From positions 1,143,501 to 1,207,500 of the forward strand of contig JANHCV010000005.1 of the NCBI GenBank assembly GCA_025594325.1: DNA of 64,000 nt. The letters run 5' to 3'. Position 1 is the stretch's first letter. Every line of letters begins with the position of its first letter. The translations under genes and the position numbers were made by a program. Below, piece by piece: positions 61,942 to 64,000 of the stretch. The DNA comes from Blastocladiella emersonii ATCC 22665. Its lineage: Eukaryota; Blastocladiomycota; Blastocladiomycetes; Blastocladiales; Blastocladiaceae. A model generated the notes under the pieces. The model saw only the letters and a program-made list of their open reading frames with translations, had not been told where the DNA came from and did not search any database.

Positions 61942-64000
61942 ATGGCATCGACTGCACACCGGTTCGCGGGACCCCGCTCGCCCGCCAAGGGCTACGCCGC
62001 CGGAGGCGGGGGCGCGGGCGCGGGCGCTGCTGCCGCTCCCCTGCCGGCCCCACCACCGTTCCACTTCCGCAAGCGCCGCGACCGCGTCAACTGGCGCGTG
62101 CTCGCCTCAGTCGACGTCGTCCGCGTCCAGCGCGACGCCGACACGGCCACGCTGCAGGATGTCATTGACAACATTGCGTTTTGCGACCTCGACTCGGAGG
62201 GTGGGTGCTCCTCGCTTCGTGTTCTTCAGAACGAGAAGATGCTCACGCGATGGACCGCTAGACCTCCGCTACACGGACTCCAACTTCGTCAAGCTGTTCC
62301 AGCTCGCGCAGCTCATCATCGAGTACCTGCTGCACTGCCAGTCGATCCTCGAGCAGTCCGAGGCCGACCTCGCCCGCCAGCTCGACGAGCAGGCCCTCGA
62401 GATCACGGCCATGACCGAGCAGCAGGAGCGCGACCTCACCGAGATCTACGCCCTGAAAAAGGAGAACAAGACCCTCAAGAAGACCATCTTCGCCTACCAG
62501 GTCATGACCAAGGTCCCCGGATATCACCCCGGCGCTGGCACCGGCCAGGGCGCGCCCGCGGTTGTCCAGTACCTCGTACGTTCGCGCGCCCGCCGTCTCG
62601 AGAGCTGCTCCCCGCTCACCTGCCGCCCCGTAGCGCTGCCGGTACTGCCCGAAAATCTTCAACATGAAGTCCAACCTCGAGACCCACCTGCGCCGCCGCC
62701 ACGCCGACCTTCCCTTCTACACCATTGAGGAAGCCTCGCACGCCGTGCAGACCGAGCCGCCCGCCCCCACTCCCGCCCCCGCGCCTTCCGCCCTGCCACC
62801 ACCACCACCACCACCTGAAGAACCCGCGCCACCGAACCCGCAGCAAGAGCTCATCGAGCGGCTGACCCGCACCATCGACGACTTCGGCGTGCGCCTGCAG
62901 GAGACCGAGGCCGCGATCCGCACCGAATTGGAGTCGCGCCTCGCGCACGACCTCGCCGACCGCGAGCGCGCCCTCGCCCAGCAGCAGGCCGCCGAGCGCG
63001 CCGCCCACGAGCAGGAGATGCAGCAGCTGCGCACCCACCTCCACGACGAGCTCGACGAGGAGCGCCAGTTTCTCGCTGAAGAACGACAGGAACTCGAGGC
63101 ACTCAAGCGCGAGCTCATCGACCGCCAGCGCGAAATGGCCGCCATGCGGTCCGCGTCCAACCTCGCGCCGCGGTCCGGGCTCGGCCAGCAGCTCGAGGAT
63201 GTCGGGGATGATGAGGACGGCGAGTCGATGCACGAGGCCGCCGGCTCGCCGTCGCCCGAGGTCACGGTCGACGAGATCCACCACCCGCAGCCTTCGCCAC
63301 CACCGCACCAACCGGACCTGACGTCGCTCATGGCCAAGATGGAGGAGAAGCAGGAGCTCGCGCTCAAGTCGATCCAGTCCATGGTCACGTCCGAGATCAA
63401 CGCGTTCCGCGAGCTGCTCCAGCACGACCCCAACAAGCAGACCGCTGCCGAGCTCCAGACCACCGCCCAGCGCCTCGAGCAGCTCCAGCAGTCGCTCCTC
63501 GAGTCGTCGCGCAACGCACTCTCGCGCAAGCAGTCGTCGTCCATTCCGCAGCTCACCGTCATCACCCAGCCCAAGCCGGCAATCGTCGCGGCGCCGCCCG
63601 TCGAGGTCCAGCAGCAGCAGCAGGCGCCCGCGCCGCGGTCGGTCCCGACAATGGCGCCCGTGCCTGAGGTCAAGAAGCAGCGCAGCCTCGAGGCGCTCAA
63701 CACGCAGGGTACGCTTCTCGCGTCAACTCTGCGTACCGGCTCCGCTAACTTCGCGATGCGAACCAGTCATGACGCCGCAAACGCCCAAGAAGGCTGCGCG
63801 GCACCGGCCGCCCGTGTACGAGGAGCCCGAGGACCCCGAGCCCGCGACCAACGACGACCGGTACAACGACGACCCGAGCGTCAACGACGACGACTTCATC
63901 GAGTGCGACTGGCCCATCATCTCGCGGCACCTGCGCAGCCACAAGCAGATCTCGCTGCCGTACGCGCCGTGGATCAAGTCGGCCGTGCAGCACGCGCCCG
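61942..64000 (+). CDS. DZIP1/Iguana-like zinc-finger coiled-coil protein (partial)
   Basis: Exons 61942-62200, 62262-62575, 62634-63708 and 63767 to beyond the window; phases agree at every junction. The N-terminal domain matches the Dzip-like N-terminal family: FHFRKRRDRVNWRVLASVDV, ADTATLQDVIDNIAFCDLDS, then after the splice KLFQLAQLIIEYLLHCQSIL. A coiled coil follows (QALEITAMTEQQERDLTEIY) and a single C2H2 finger CRYCPKIFNMKSNLETHLRR-RH, in the place DZIP1 has its finger. Then Pro-rich sequence and a long coiled coil (RERALAQQQAAERAAHEQEM onwards), and in exon 4 an acidic part. In animals DZIP1 acts at the basal body and in Hedgehog signalling. Dikaryotic yeasts lack cilia, so the fungal role is unknown. 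Confidence 0.82.

Overview
The window is eukaryotic nuclear DNA from a GC-rich fungus, most likely a basidiomycete yeast of the Tremellomycetes (a Trichosporonales-type genome is my inference). The genes are compact, lie on both strands and carry short spliceosomal introns of about 50-115 nt. Donors are mostly GTACG or GTGCG, branch sites CTAAC or CTGAC, and acceptors TAG or CAG. Housekeeping proteins show their best resemblance to fungal or opisthokont families. All exon coordinates were worked out by hand from reading frames, splice signals and protein-family continuity.

Layout. 0-11 kb is ordinary: NOT3/NOT5 (partial, minus), mitochondrial ribosomal protein bL12m (plus), RAE1/GLE2 (minus), a gene-poor 2.5 kb stretch, then a 1,304-residue ABCC-type ABC transporter (plus). 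11.3-31.3 kb is an accessory block. It is bounded by two nearly identical Q-rich genes pointing outwards, an inverted repeat of about 1.35 kb per arm. Inside lie an LRR gene, an F-box-like gene with an in-frame stop or unrecognised intron, an aldo/keto reductase, and about 10 kb (19.3-29.9 kb) without a convincing intact gene. That stretch holds a decayed, tandemly repeated, intron-like sequence family. 31.6-40.6 kb is housekeeping again: prolyl oligopeptidase (with a possible mitochondrial N-terminal extension), a Trf4-type non-canonical poly(A) polymerase, arginase, MIA40, and an unrecognised membrane-associated protein. 40.7-49.5 kb is a family cluster of small four-helix membrane proteins on the minus strand. 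It includes one internally duplicated member, a duplicated 3' gene end, one frameshifted relative, and a 1.9 kb island holding a broken acetyl-CoA carboxylase fragment. 50.3-54.1 kb has Pescadillo (NOP7) and acetoacetyl-CoA thiolase. 55.1-57.55 kb is a complete-looking PIF/Harbinger DNA transposon with terminal inverted repeats, a TAA target duplication and a mutated catalytic residue. It ends 40 bp before the start codon of an F-box-like/ankyrin-like gene. 59-64 kb holds an unrecognised gene, a multi-exon thioredoxin-like tail-anchored protein, and the 5' two-thirds or so of a DZIP1/Iguana-like zinc-finger coiled-coil gene that runs off the window.

How the parts relate. The housekeeping genes do not form one pathway: mRNA decay and export (NOT3, RAE1, Trf4-like), mitochondrial translation and import (bL12m, MIA40), ribosome biogenesis (NOP7), arginine and acetyl-CoA metabolism (arginase, ERG10). 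The accessory material (Q-rich inverted pair, F-box-like/LRR genes, membrane-protein cluster, transposon) shows repeated duplication, frameshift and decay. The most surprising gene is the DZIP1-like one, because that family is known from cilium biology and dikaryotic yeasts have no cilia.
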